Assembly (NCBI RefSeq): GCF_019266065.1
Contig: NZ_LPNR01000106.1
Span: 60,972-124,971 of the forward strand
DNA length: 64,000 nt
Source: Nocardia sp. MH4
GTDB taxonomy: Bacteria; Actinomycetota; Actinomycetes; Mycobacteriales; Mycobacteriaceae
Reading direction: 5' to 3'
Made by a program: the position numbers and the translations under genes. The notes beneath the pieces are model-generated. The model had not been told where the DNA came from. It made no database searches and worked only from the letters and a program-made list of their open reading frames with translations. Positions 8,998-18,217 of the stretch are shown here, in pieces (positions within the stretch are counted from its first letter, which is position 1; every line of letters begins with the position of its first letter).

Positions 8998-10656
8998 ATG
9001 ATGGCCGAATCTGCTGACGTCATCGTCGTCGGAGCCGGACTCGCCGGATTGGTCGCCGCGGCGGAGCTGGTCGACGCGGGCAAGCGGGTGCTCATCGTCG
9101 AGCAGGAGAACGCCGGCAATGTCGGCGGACAGGCGTTCTGGTCCTTCGGCGGGCTGTTCCTGGTGAACAGCCCGGAGCAGCGCCGGGTCGGCATCACGGA
9201 CTCCTATGACCTGGCATGGCAGGACTGGCTGGGCAATGCCGGATTCGATCGTGCGCGTGAGGACCACTGGCCGCGCAGGTGGGCGCAGGCCTATGTCGAA
9301 TTCGCGGCCGGGGAAATGCGCGGCTGGCTGTCCCAACGCGGCTGGAAGTCGTTTCCGATCGTCGCCTGGGCCGAGCGGGGTGGCTACGGCGCCTACGGGC
9401 CGGGCAACTCGGTGCCGCGTTTCCACATCACCTGGGGCACCGGGCCGCGGATCGTCGACATCATCGCGTCGCGGGTTCGCGACGGCGTCGATCGGGGGCT
9501 GGTGACCTTCGCGTTCCGCCATCAGGTCGACGAACTGGTCGTCACCGACGGCGCGGTGACGGGTGTGCGTGGCACCGTGCTCGAGCCCTCGGACACGGCG
9601 CGTGGTGTCGCGTCATCCCGGAAACCGGTGGGGGAGTTCGAGTTCGGTGCGCAGGCGGTGATCGTCAGCTCCGGCGGCATCGGGCACAACCCGGAGCTGA
9701 TCCGCCGGAATTGGCCGGCGAGTGCGGGTCGCGCGCCCGAGCACATGCTGGCGGGGGTGCCCGCGCACGTGGACGGGCGGATGCTCGAGATCTCGGAGCG
9801 CGCAGGTGCGAGCGTGATCAACCGCGACCGGATGTGGCACTACACCGAGGGCGTCATCGACTACGACCCCGTGTGGCCCAACCACGGCATCCGCATCGCC
9901 CCCGGTCCGTCCTCGCTCTGGTTGGACGCCACCGGCACGCGGCTGCCGCCTCCGCTGTTCCCCGGCTTCGACACGCTCGGCTCGATGCGGTACATCAACC
10001 GCACCGGCTTCGACTACACCTGGCTGGTGCTGGACCAGCGGATCATCGAGAAGGAATTCGCGCTGTCCGGGCAGGAACAGAACCCGGACCTGACCGGCCG
10101 CAACATTCGGCTGCTGCTGGAGCGGGTGAAGAAGGGCGCGCCGGGCCCGATCGAGGCGTTCAAGCGCAAGGGCGCCGACTTCATCGTCGAGAACGAACTG
10201 GACGACCTGGTGCGCCGGATGAACGAACTCGCCGGTGACGATGTGCTCGACGTGGCGAGTGTGCGGCGTGAGGTGACCTCGCGTGACCGCGAGCTCGACA
10301 ATCCCTTCGGCAAGGATCTGCAGATCGCGGCGATCCGCGCGGCGCGCGCCTACCGCCCCGACAGGCTCATCCGGGTAGCCGCACCGCACAAGCTGCTCGA
10401 CCACCAGGCGGGCCCGCTGATCGCCGTCCGCCTGCATCTGCTCACCCGGAAAACGCTGGGCGGCATCGAAACCGACTTGTCATCCCAGGTCCAGCGACCA
10501 GACGGGACGGCGGTCGAGGGCCTGTACGCGGCGGGTGAGGTCGCGGGATTCGGCGGTGGCGGGGCGCACGGGTATCGGGCGCTGGAGGGCACGTTCCTGG
10601 GCGGCTGCCTCTTCTCCGGACGCGCGGCGGGCCGCGCCGTCGCGGGCCGGGTCTGA
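8998..10656 (+). CDS. FAD-binding dehydrogenase (KstD/fumarate-reductase-like family)
   Basis: A 552-aa flavoprotein of the FAD_binding_2 superfamily, close in layout to actinobacterial FAD-binding dehydrogenases annotated near 3-ketosteroid dehydrogenase. The N terminus has the dinucleotide loop VIVVGAGLAGLVAAAEL followed by an acidic strand end (VEQE). The C terminus has GLYAAGEVAGFGGGG and ALEGTFLGGCLFSGR, which place the second FAD contact. Two adjacent ATG codons (8998 and 9001) are possible starts. The reading frame is open much further upstream, but that part overlaps the divergent regulator and is not coding. The substrate is not predictable; steroid or quinone-type oxidation is only one option. 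Confidence 0.85.
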   Translation: MMAESADVIVVGAGLAGLVAAAELVDAGKRVLIVEQENAGNVGGQAFWSFGGLFLVNSPEQRRVGITDSYDLAWQDWLGNAGFDRAREDHWPRRWAQAYVEFAAGEMRGWLSQRGWKSFPIVAWAERGGYGAYGPGNSVPRFHITWGTGPRIVDIIASRVRDGVDRGLVTFAFRHQVDELVVTDGAVTGVRGTVLEPSDTARGVASSRKPVGEFEFGAQAVIVSSGGIGHNPELIRRNWPASAGRAPEHMLAGVPAHVDGRMLEISERAGASVINRDRMWHYTEGVIDYDPVWPNHGIRIAPGPSSLWLDATGTRLPPPLFPGFDTLGSMRYINRTGFDYTWLVLDQRIIEKEFALSGQEQNPDLTGRNIRLLLERVKKGAPGPIEAFKRKGADFIVENELDDLVRRMNELAGDDVLDVASVRREVTSRDRELDNPFGKDLQIAAIRAARAYRPDRLIRVAAPHKLLDHQAGPLIAVRLHLLTRKTLGGIETDLSSQVQRPDGTAVEGLYAAGEVAGFGGGGAHGYRALEGTFLGGCLFSGRAAGRAVAGRV

Positions 10657-11076
10657 GGCGGCCCCGCGGATCGGCGCAATAGTGTCGCGCACCAGAGTTC
10701 CGCTCTCGTCGGGTGATTCCCTGAATGGTGTCGAGTCGAGCGCCTTGACGCACGAAGGTCGAGCGCATATTTTGGGCTGCGGGCTTTGAGGCGAGGGGGA
10801 AAGAAAACTGGAGTCCGCGCTCGTCGTCTGAGCTGAGTCGGGCATTCTCTTGGGTTCCGGTCATTGCACGACCGTGCCCCGTGCGCGTTCGATGGGGGTG
10901 TGTGGCGGCGGGCTCGGCGAATTCGATAGGTGGCGTAGCTAACCATGTCGGCCCCGTGTCGAGGGCGCGATCCGGTTGGTGGCCAACCGGTTTCGTCCCG
11001 GCGGTGACCTGCCGGGCGCCCCTGCGCACGCGCGTCGCCGCATTCGCTCGGTCATATTCTCGGAGGTTGAAAACAA
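10657..11076 (+). other. Intergenic region upstream of asparagine synthase
   Basis: No convincing gene is visible in these 420 bp. Short open frames on both strands show arginine-rich shadow composition. The stretch around 10765-10810 is A-rich for this genome and could hold a promoter. The final 15 bases before 11077 contain CGGAGG, the ribosome binding site of the next gene. Confidence 0.5.
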
Positions 11077-12921
11077 ATGTGTGGAATTGTCGGATGGGTC
11101 GACTTCTCGAGAGATCTCGAGACGCAACGATCGATTGTTCGGCGAATGACGGAGACGATGCTCCTGCGCGGACCGGATGCCGGCGGGGAATGGATTTCCC
11201 GGCACGCCGCACTCGGGCATCGTCGATTGTCGGTCATCGATATCGAGGGCGGTGTCCAGCCGATGGTCCGCGATGACGTCGTGTTGACCTACAGCGGCGA
11301 GATCTACAATTTCCGGGAATTGCGGCAAGAATTGGAAGGCGCGGGTCACCGGTTCACGACCAAGAGCGACACCGAGGTGGTGCTGCGCGCCTACCTCGCG
11401 TGGGGCATCGCCTGCGTCGAGCGCTTCAACGGCATGTTCGGGTTCGCGATCTGGGACGAGCGCAGCCAGGAGTTGTTCCTCGTGCGGGACCGGGTGGGCG
11501 TCAAACCCGTCTACTACTACCCGACCCCCGACGGGATCCTGTTCGGCTCCGAGCCCAAGGCCATCCTGGCCAACCCGGCGGCCGAGCGAAAGGTCGATGT
11601 CGACGGTTTCGCCAGTTTCCTTGTGTTGCAGGCGAATATGTCGGGCCAGACGCCGTTCGACGGTCTGCTGGAATTGCAGCCCGGCGAATACCTGCGGGTC
11701 GGCAGAGCGGGAATCGAGCGGCATCGCTACTACCGGTTGACGGCCCGCCCGCACGAGGACGATCTCGACACCACCGTGGAGACGGTGCGCGCGTTGCTGG
11801 CCGACATCGTGGAGCGGCAGCTGGTGTCCGACGTGCCGATCGGCACGCTGCTGTCGGGCGGCATCGACTCGAGTCTGCTGACCGCGCTGGCGACTCGATC
11901 CAACACCGCGGCCGATGTGGTGCGGTCGTTCTCCATCGATTTCGTCGGGCACGCCGACTTCTTCGAGACCTCCGCCGACATCCTGCGCGCGACCGAGGAC
12001 GCGCCCTTCATCCGCGAGGTGGTCGACTACGTCGGCTGCAAGCACGAGGGCATCGACGTGGCGACCGCCGCGCTCTGTGACCCCGACGTCCGGCGCCGGG
12101 TGCTGCGGGCCTGGGATCTGCCCAACCACCTGGGCGACATGGACGTCTCGCTGTACCTGCTGTTCCAGGCGGTGCGGGAGCGCTGCACGGTGGCGATCTC
12201 CGGGGAAGGCGCCGACGAGGTGTTCGGTGGGTACCCGTGGCTGCACGACGAGAAGGTCCTCGACGTGCCGATCTATCCGTGGATGGCGTTCCAGCTGTTG
12301 CAGGGGACCCCGTCGACGTTCAGCCTGTTCGACGGCGGCGTGCTGGCGCGTACCGGCCTGTTCGAGCGCATCGGCGGGATGTACGCGCAGGGCATCGCCG
12401 AGGCGCCCCGCCTCGACAGCGAATCACCCCAGGACGCGCGGATGCGGGCGGCCAACTATCTCGACCTCACCCGATTCATGCGGCCGCTGCTCGACCGCAA
12501 GGACCGCATGAGCATGGCGGTCGGGCTCGAGGTCCGCGTCCCGTTCTGCGACCACCGCCTGATCGACTACCTGTTCAACGTGCCGTGGTCGATGAAACAG
12601 CGCCCGGGCGAGAGCAAATGGCTGCTGCGCGCCGCCGCCGGTGATCTGCTGCCGGACGCGGTGCGCAACCGCCCGAAGTCGGTCTTCCCGGCGACCCTGG
12701 ACACCGGCTACGACGACATGCTGCGCAAGGGCCTGAACGAGGTGCTGACCGGCGCCGACGAGCCGATCCGGGAGTTCCTGAACGTCGACGCGGCCACGGC
12801 GATCGTCGACGGCACCGATACCGCGGGCAGCGGCTCGTGGGCCCGCCTTCGGACCGAGACGATTCTGCGCGCCAACGCCTGGATCAAGGAGTTCGACGTC
12901 GATATGAGTGCGCTGACCTGA
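11077..12921 (+). CDS. asnB: Asparagine synthase (glutamine-hydrolysing)
   Basis: A 614-aa class II glutamine amidotransferase/asparagine synthetase. It makes asparagine (or an amide on another acceptor) from glutamine and ATP. Mature Cys2 is present in the N-terminal MCGIVGW, the amidotransferase domain shows RGPDAGGEW and YSGEIYNF, and the synthetase domain has the pyrophosphate loop LLSGGIDSSLL and SGEGADEVFGGYPW. CGGAGG lies about 10 nt before the ATG. Length matches the actinobacterial AsnB group (about 610-650 aa). It stands alone and is followed by a hairpin terminator. A role in amidating a cell-envelope or natural-product acceptor, as for some AsnB homologues, cannot be excluded. Confidence 0.93.
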   Translation: MCGIVGWVDFSRDLETQRSIVRRMTETMLLRGPDAGGEWISRHAALGHRRLSVIDIEGGVQPMVRDDVVLTYSGEIYNFRELRQELEGAGHRFTTKSDTEVVLRAYLAWGIACVERFNGMFGFAIWDERSQELFLVRDRVGVKPVYYYPTPDGILFGSEPKAILANPAAERKVDVDGFASFLVLQANMSGQTPFDGLLELQPGEYLRVGRAGIERHRYYRLTARPHEDDLDTTVETVRALLADIVERQLVSDVPIGTLLSGGIDSSLLTALATRSNTAADVVRSFSIDFVGHADFFETSADILRATEDAPFIREVVDYVGCKHEGIDVATAALCDPDVRRRVLRAWDLPNHLGDMDVSLYLLFQAVRERCTVAISGEGADEVFGGYPWLHDEKVLDVPIYPWMAFQLLQGTPSTFSLFDGGVLARTGLFERIGGMYAQGIAEAPRLDSESPQDARMRAANYLDLTRFMRPLLDRKDRMSMAVGLEVRVPFCDHRLIDYLFNVPWSMKQRPGESKWLLRAAAGDLLPDAVRNRPKSVFPATLDTGYDDMLRKGLNEVLTGADEPIREFLNVDAATAIVDGTDTAGSGSWARLRTETILRANAWIKEFDVDMSALT

Positions 12922-12928
12922 CGGTGGT

Positions 12929-12955
12929 GCGCCGGGGAGTCGCGCTCTCCGGCGC
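12929..12955 (+). terminator. Hairpin terminator after asnB
   Basis: An 11-bp stem (12929-12939 with 12945-12955, one G-T pair) closes a 5-nt loop 7 bp after the asnB stop. It has no T-tract beyond CCCTTACC, as is common for actinobacterial terminators. Confidence 0.6.
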
Positions 12956-13210
12956 CCCTTACCTCGCGGAGAAAAAGGGCGCACAATGATTCCGTACACC
13001 GGCTTCAAGGTTGCGACCGACGGGTAGCCGAATCTCTGCCGGGCTGGACTCCGGCGGGCATCGTGCCGGCAGTGTCTTCGTATCGGGTAGTGACGATTGG
13101 CTTCGCCGTCGGCATCGCGCACACCCCACTGAACGCCGGGCGCGGCGAACGCTGCCTGTAGCGACTGCGAGCCTTCGCCGGTTCGGCGTAACTACTGGAT
13201 AGGACACGCC

Positions 13211-13645
13211 ATGTCAGAGCAGAACAAGGCTGCCGCCAAGCGCATCTTCGACGCGTGGAACTCGCGCGACCTCGACGTTTTCGACGAGGTCATCGCGCCC
13301 GACTGCATCAACCACGATCCACAGAACCCCTTCGCCGAACTCCATGGACCCGACGGCCTGAAACGACTCGCGCAGATGTATCTCGCCGCGTTCTCGGATC
13401 AGCGTTTCCTGGTCAACGAACAGATCGCCGAGGGCGACTTCGTGACCACCCGATGGACCGGGACGGGAACCAACGACGGCGAGATGATGGGCATGCACGC
13501 CACTGGGAAATCGGCGGTCGTGCAAGGCATCACGGTCAATCGCTTCCAGGACGGCAAGATCATCGAGAGCTGGGCCTGCTGGGACACGCTCGGCATGTTG
13601 CAGCAACTCGGCGTCGTCCAGGCCGCCCACTCCGCGACAACCTGA
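13211..13645 (+). CDS. SnoaL-like ester cyclase family protein
   Basis: A 144-aa small alpha+beta-barrel protein of the SnoaL/NTF2 superfamily. The sequence follows the family plan closely: an N-terminal helix ending FDAWNSRD, then APDCINHDP, an FVTTRWTGTGTNDG strand pair, GITVNRFQDGKI and a final tryptophan-rich WACWDTLGML. Family members include polyketide cyclases and many uncharacterised small-molecule enzymes, so only the fold is certain. It is a single gene, 289 bp after asnB, and there is no biosynthetic cluster around it. The ATG at 13211 follows GGACACGCC, a weak ribosome binding site. Confidence 0.85.
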   Translation: MSEQNKAAAKRIFDAWNSRDLDVFDEVIAPDCINHDPQNPFAELHGPDGLKRLAQMYLAAFSDQRFLVNEQIAEGDFVTTRWTGTGTNDGEMMGMHATGKSAVVQGITVNRFQDGKIIESWACWDTLGMLQQLGVVQAAHSATT

Positions 13646-14266
13646 CCGCCCCACCGTCGCCGCTCGCGCGGAGGCCGCCACTGCCTCCGCGCGTCGTACT
13701 CGCAGCCCTGCTGACCGGGCCCTTCGTCGCCGAACCGGGAATACCGAGGGGCGACGCACGCGTTGAGGATCCTGGGTAAATCGTCGAAAAATCGTAGAGA
13801 GCAGGGGTGGACCCCGAAGATGCCCAGGTCAGCGGTGGTATAGGCTTTGTCGGTCATGAATTCGGCGCAGCATTTCCGCAGGTTCCCAAAATTGCCCGCT
13901 CGTTCCCGATATATCGCTGTTTTCGCAGGTGGATGGCTTTTCGGAGATCTTGAAACTGCCAGGTCATTCCCAAGAATTCCTGTACTAACCCGGGTGAATT
14001 TCGTAAAAAAATCGTAGAAAGTACCCGCAATGAAACGGGGGCCGGTGATTGGCCTGGGCAAGCCGTTCCTTAGCGCCAGTGCCAAACCCTCGGGTACGAA
14101 TGGGCGCGGGCCATGGTCTTGATCTTGGTTCGTGTGCGCCAGCAAGTCGCAGGCTCGAAACCCGCTTCGCGACACGTTCGCGCAGAATGCAGGGTGTGGC
14201 CATCTGGATACTGCCGCGACTGCGTAGGTTGAGGAGCGGACCTGCTGACAGCTAGATGCAAACCGG
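13646..14266 (+). other. Gene-free border region of the accessory island
   Basis: No supported gene is seen in these 620 bp. Base composition shifts sharply here: 13780-14030 is AT-rich compared with both sides. It contains an imperfect direct repeat (13771-13797 and 13989-14017, annotated separately). A stretch near 14140-14165 resembles a tRNA T-arm but does not fold into a tRNA. Its position between core metabolism and the first accessory gene suggests the edge of an insertion. Confidence 0.5.
13771..14017 (+). repeat. Pair of imperfect direct repeats 220 bp apart
   Basis: The 17-mer at 13781-13797 (TCGTCGAAAAATCGTAG) matches 15 of 17 positions with 14001-14017. The upstream bases CCTGGGTAAA and CCCGGGTGAATT also align with a one-base gap. 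The copies lie in the AT-rich border region. They could be remnants of an attachment site or of a duplicated regulatory element. Confidence 0.45.
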
Positions 14267-15253
14267 CTAGAGAGGCTCGACGGTTCGTTCCGCCAGTGTG
14301 CGGACGGCCGTGGCGAACTCGCTGAGGGCGAGTCGCTTGTGTCCGCTTTGAAGTGCCTGCGGGCTGAAGCCGATTTCCTGGTACGTCACGATTTGGATCT
14401 CGGTGGGCACGAGCCGTGGCGCAGTGGTGTTTACCCATGGCCACCGTTCGCCGGCGTCAGGTGCTTCGCTACGGGCGGCAACGTAGTCGGGGTCGAATGT
14501 CGGCTCGTCGGCAATTTCAACGACGGCGTAGCATCCATGGGCGTTCTTTGAGTAGATGAGCACCAGGTCGCCTTGACGGAATCCTGGTTTGCCGCGTTTC
14601 GAGCTTGAGAACCAGCCCTCCCCGCGCCAACCGTCGAGGTATGGGTCGTGATGCTGGGCTTTGACCCAAAGGGCTCGTCCTGGATCGCGTGCGTCGGCTA
14701 GGAGTTGTTCGACGTCGCGGGTTGTCGGGGCTGACCCCCTGCCATTCGTTGGGACGTATTTGGCCGCTTTTGGGAGGTTGGCGGCTTCTGCGGCGAGTCG
14801 GGCGAGTCGATGGGAGTCGACCAAGTCACCAGTCCACCAGCTCGTCAGTATGTGGCGAGTTTCTTCGATAGCCTCCCCCTGGAGCAGTACGGACAGTTCG
14901 GCGTTCGATGTGGTTTGAGTGCCCAGCCCGGTACCGGTTAGATTCGCAGATCCGACGAGGGCGAAGTCGTCGTCGACAATGTAGGCCTTGGCATGTAGCC
15001 GCGGATGATGCCCGATTTCCACGCCGACGTCGAGCAGCCGTTGCAGCCCCTTGATCGGGAGGTAGCCGTTGGCCGTGGCGACCGGACTGAGGCAGGTCAG
15101 GAAGCGCCACTTCACTTCTGAAGACACTCGATCGGCTAGCCGCGTCGCGAGATCGATGGTGAGGTAGGGGCTGGCTAGGAACACGTCGCGCCTGGCCGAG
15201 GCGATGGCCTTCAGGAGGTGGTCGCCTGCGAGTTTCGTGATCGTGTGATCCAT
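14267..15253 (-). CDS. PLD-family nuclease fused to an EVE domain
   Basis: A 328-aa fusion. Residues about 1-150 are a phospholipase D-superfamily nuclease half with one HKD motif (HAKAYIVDDDFALVGSAN), as in dimeric single-HKD nucleases such as BfiI. Residues about 175-325 match the EVE/PUA-like fold: ALWVKAQHHD, FRQGDLVLIYS, GCYAVVEIADEP and a final LALSEFATAVRTL. EVE domains recognise modified bases in DNA or RNA, and their fusion to nucleases is known from modification-dependent restriction. The likely role is therefore cutting of modified phage DNA. It is on the minus strand, 175 bp downstream of another unknown gene. No methyltransferase lies next to it, which fits a modification-dependent enzyme. 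Confidence 0.75.
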   Translation of the reverse strand: MDHTITKLAGDHLLKAIASARRDVFLASPYLTIDLATRLADRVSSEVKWRFLTCLSPVATANGYLPIKGLQRLLDVGVEIGHHPRLHAKAYIVDDDFALVGSANLTGTGLGTQTTSNAELSVLLQGEAIEETRHILTSWWTGDLVDSHRLARLAAEAANLPKAAKYVPTNGRGSAPTTRDVEQLLADARDPGRALWVKAQHHDPYLDGWRGEGWFSSSKRGKPGFRQGDLVLIYSKNAHGCYAVVEIADEPTFDPDYVAARSEAPDAGERWPWVNTTAPRLVPTEIQIVTYQEIGFSPQALQSGHKRLALSEFATAVRTLAERTVEPL

Positions 15254-15428
15254 GTGTCGACGGTACCCGGATGGGCTTCAGTAGGGCTGCGACACTGGGT
15301 CCTTGGCGACTTGTATTCGGTGTCCGCCGCCGGCTGCCAACGCCCGTTCGTGCCTGCTGTATGGCGCGCCGAAGTTCACACCGCGAACGGATCTCAGCGG
15401 CAGGGGTGGATGCGTGCTGGCCGAAACC

Positions 15429-16130
15429 CTATGTGGGCCTTCCTGCGCGCCAAATCGCGTGGTCCACCTCCCACGGTGAAATGTCACGACCGAGTCGGTC
15501 GGTTAGAGATTCCGCCACCTCGCGCAGTAGGCGCCGCGCTCCCTTCTCGTCGACAGGGAATCCGGCTCGTGACAGCCATCGAAGTACGATCCGATCGGGC
15601 TTTACCGTCCATTGGTCGCCGATGAGCATCCACAGGTACCCACGCCTCACACCCGCAGCGCCCTCGCCCGGAACCCTGCGCAACGCGTGGTTGATCTGCT
15701 CGAACTTCTGATCGTTGGACAACGCGGCTCGCGCATCCGCCAACGTGTTGACACCGTGACGGTCCAGGATCCTCGCGTAGCGCAGGACGGCGTCTGCTTT
15801 GCGGATCCCGCCCCGTGTGGATGTGTTCTGCCGATTCTTCGTCACCGCAACAAGCGCATCCGAATCCGGATACCGACCGAGCAACGCACCGAGGGGGACC
15901 GGGTCGGCAGTCAGCGCCGCCGCTGCCGGAGCAGTCGCCGGGACATCCACTCCGAAGGTGGCAGCTACGCGCTCCACGACCGGCACAACGTGGTAGATGT
16001 AGTTCGCACCGATGCTGTACACGGCATCGAGGACACAGAAAGTCAGACTCACCCACTGCCGTTCGCGAGGCCGCGGATCCAGCCCTGCGACCACGTCGAC
16101 CAGCGTGGTGATCGAAACGTTTGTCTTCAT
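15429..16130 (-). CDS. Uncharacterised protein with HhH-glycosylase-like C terminus
   Basis: About 233 aa from the ATG at 16130; the frame is open to 16184. Function is not recognised with confidence. The N-terminal part includes FCVLDAVYSIGANY. The C-terminal part reads RRVPGEGAAGVRRGYLWMLI then VKPDRIVLRWL, which resembles the helix-hairpin-helix and following helix of endonuclease III-like (HhH-GPD) proteins. A conserved aspartate follows (KPDR). No Fe-S cysteine loop is seen. The neighbour downstream is the PLD-EVE nuclease, so a DNA-related role is plausible. No strong ribosome binding site is present before either possible start. Confidence 0.6.
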   Translation of the reverse strand: MKTNVSITTLVDVVAGLDPRPRERQWVSLTFCVLDAVYSIGANYIYHVVPVVERVAATFGVDVPATAPAAAALTADPVPLGALLGRYPDSDALVAVTKNRQNTSTRGGIRKADAVLRYARILDRHGVNTLADARAALSNDQKFEQINHALRRVPGEGAAGVRRGYLWMLIGDQWTVKPDRIVLRWLSRAGFPVDEKGARRLLREVAESLTDRLGRDISPWEVDHAIWRAGRPT

Positions 16131-16436
16131 ATGATCGGAATGTAGTCTTAGGCACCGACCTCCCTGGTTCTTCGGTGTGGTCACTCGGCTGGCCTCAGCG
16201 AAGTGACAGTCGGGGCGGCCCCCAAAGCGCCGGACTCGCGTCTATTCGTGGTGAATCCGCAACCGCCAAATCCATGCTCGCTTCTCAATGCCGTATGCGG
16301 GCCTTCGGCAACAGTCGACAGACGTCATCGGACGCTGGGGTCGGTGCTATAGCCGAGGTTGCGCCGATCGCTTCCCCTGCCTCGCGCCGCGGCAGGTCAG
16401 AACGGCCGCAGCCGATGATATTTGGGGCGGCGCCAA
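16131..16436 (-). other. Spacer between the unknown HhH-like gene and the ThiL-like gene
   Basis: About 300 bp with no convincing gene on either strand. It probably carries the 3' end of the three-gene operon to the right and the promoter of the gene to the left. No clear terminator hairpin was found. Confidence 0.4.
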
Positions 16437-17480
16437 TTACCTGTGCCGCCACGGTTCTCCGGGCAACTGTGAACGGGTGCCGTCACGGACTCCAGCCAAC
16501 TCGGGGCCGGAAGTGATCTCGCCGATGATGAAGAGTTCGAGACCGGCTGCGGCGATCTCGCTTATGAGAGATTCCACAGCGGATTTGTCGACTGCTGCAA
16601 CCAGTTCGAAGTCGACGGAGTCTCCGAAGACGAGGTCGTGGACTGGCACGGCCAGTACCTTGGCAGCGGCCGCGACCGAGTCTGACACAGGAATACGGTC
16701 GATGTCGACATCGATGCCGACGTTGCTGCCTGCGCATAGGGCCTGCAGTGCGCCGGTGAGTCCATCGGATGTATCGACGCAAGCTGTGACGCCCGAAGAC
16801 TGGGCGAAGATTCGGCCATGCGCGAACCGAGGGGCCACTCGACGCCATGGGTGTAGCAGCACCTCGAGGTGGCTGCTTGAAAGGGATGGGACAAGTGTGG
16901 TCCGCGTGAAGTACTTCATGGCGGCTCCGGCTAGTCCAGTCATTCCAGTGAGAACGACCACCTGACCCGGTGACGCACCGGAACGGGTGAGCAGATTTTC
17001 GGGTTCGACTGTGCCCATCGCCGCTCCAGACAGAATGACTCGCTCGGCCGTGCCGATGTCACCGCCGACGTTCTCAGTGCCGGCCGCGCGGCAACCGTCG
17101 CGGATCCCGCGCATGAGTTCCTCAAACTCGGCATCTTGCATATCTTTCGGGTAGCGGACAACGCTAACCAGGCCGAGTGGGGCGGCACCCATAGCGGCGA
17201 CGTCGCTCAAATTCGCGCCGGCGAGGTACCAGCCGATGTCGTAGTTTGAGAGCAAGCCCAGCTCGTAGAGCGAGAACTTGGTTCCGCGTACATAATCGGA
17301 CCCGAAAACGATAGTTTGTTCACCGCTGATCTGAAACGCGGCGCAGTCGTCCTGTTCGGCCACGCTGAGTACTCGGGACGCAGTTGCCCCATTCCGGAGA
17401 CCCTGCAGATTCGCTCGTGTGGGCCCGAAAAGGGGTGTAACGATTTCTGAAAGCTTTGTCGGTTCGTCGGAGTTCGACAT
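16437..17480 (-). CDS. ThiL-like (AIR synthase/thiamine-phosphate kinase fold) protein
   Basis: About 347 aa with the full ThiL pattern: AEQDDCAAF and FGSDYVRGTKF (ATP/Mg site), YDIGWYLAGANLSDVAAMGAAP, GGDIGTAERVILSGAAMG, CVDTSDGL and FGDSVDFELVAAV. Thiamine-phosphate kinase phosphorylates thiamine monophosphate with ATP, but here there are no thiamine genes. The gene is the last of three overlapping genes with a kinase-fold protein and a HIT protein, so another phosphorylated small molecule is a fair guess. ATG 17480 is preferred because GAGAAAGAG sits 7-8 nt upstream; a GTG at 17486 overlaps the previous stop (GTGA). Base composition is lower in GC than the surrounding core genes. Confidence 0.8.
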   Translation of the reverse strand: MSNSDEPTKLSEIVTPLFGPTRANLQGLRNGATASRVLSVAEQDDCAAFQISGEQTIVFGSDYVRGTKFSLYELGLLSNYDIGWYLAGANLSDVAAMGAAPLGLVSVVRYPKDMQDAEFEELMRGIRDGCRAAGTENVGGDIGTAERVILSGAAMGTVEPENLLTRSGASPGQVVVLTGMTGLAGAAMKYFTRTTLVPSLSSSHLEVLLHPWRRVAPRFAHGRIFAQSSGVTACVDTSDGLTGALQALCAGSNVGIDVDIDRIPVSDSVAAAAKVLAVPVHDLVFGDSVDFELVAAVDKSAVESLISEIAAAGLELFIIGEITSGPELAGVRDGTRSQLPGEPWRHR

Positions 17481-17482
17481 GC

Positions 17483-18217
17483 TCACTCTTTCTCGCAGAT
17501 CGTGCTCGGATGCGTAAATGCGGAACTGCAGGCGGAAAGCGTTTCTGAGGTTTCCTCTGACTCTGCTGAGCAGTCAAGAAGCCTTAACGAGGCATCGAAT
17601 TGCTTTCCAAGAGCACCTATGAACCAGTCGACATCTTCGGGTGGCTCTGTGGATAAGGAGCAAAGGATTGCCCGCGTCACCTGGCGAATCTTTGGTCGGG
17701 GCTTGCCGGTGAACCACCAAGGACCGAGCGACCCGACGACGTAGCTATCCATCGATTGCGCCGCGTTCATCGCCGATTCTAGTGACGTAGCAGCTTTGAC
17801 GTGAAGGAGGTTCTCGCAAAGGACCTTTTCAAGATCGGGCCACGTCCGCAATCTCGGGTCGATCGGGCACACGTGAATATGTGCGTGCCGTACGCACGAC
17901 GGTCCCTCGTAGTTTGAGGAGAGGCCGTGCTCGAGCAAAATAACCGGTTGCTCGGCACATTTTGAAGAGATGCGGCATCTCGCCTGTTCTGCGAGCGCCC
18001 AAACGTCTAGGAACTCGATCGAAGTTAGTGCATCGGTTGATGTAACGTGAGCGACTGGCACGACTAAGCTGTGCCCCAACGACACAGGCGAGATGTCCAC
18101 GAGAGCCGCACTTGTACGAGAGTTCATGTACCGACGTGCTGAATGAATAGAAGCACGGAACTCGTCAGCAGCCTGGCAGAGTCCGGAGTCGTCGCATCGG
18201 GTGACTGAAAAGCTCAC
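17483..18217 (-). CDS. HIT-family protein (histidine triad nucleotide hydrolase/transferase-like)
   Basis: A 244-aa protein whose N-terminal half is a HIT domain: GHSLVVPVAHVTS, then the triad HAHIH (HxHxH) near residue 116. HIT enzymes hydrolyse or transfer nucleotidyl groups through the middle histidine. The C-terminal 110 residues are not recognised and contain a tryptophan-rich WFTGKPRPK patch. The GTG start at 18217 overlaps the stop of the upstream kinase-like gene (GTGA), and its own stop overlaps the following ThiL-like gene. This points to coupled translation of all three. The long C-terminal extension is unusual for housekeeping HIT proteins. The region is relatively AT-rich, a sign of transfer. 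Confidence 0.8.
   Translation of the reverse strand: MSFSVTRCDDSGLCQAADEFRASIHSARRYMNSRTSAALVDISPVSLGHSLVVPVAHVTSTDALTSIEFLDVWALAEQARCRISSKCAEQPVILLEHGLSSNYEGPSCVRHAHIHVCPIDPRLRTWPDLEKVLCENLLHVKAATSLESAMNAAQSMDSYVVGSLGPWWFTGKPRPKIRQVTRAILCSLSTEPPEDVDWFIGALGKQFDASLRLLDCSAESEETSETLSACSSAFTHPSTICEKE

Noticed and set aside
14130..14170. tRNA-like T-arm (antisense reading gives GFEPATCW)
   Set aside because: The stem has mismatches, the T54 position is C, and no acceptor or anticodon arm fits.
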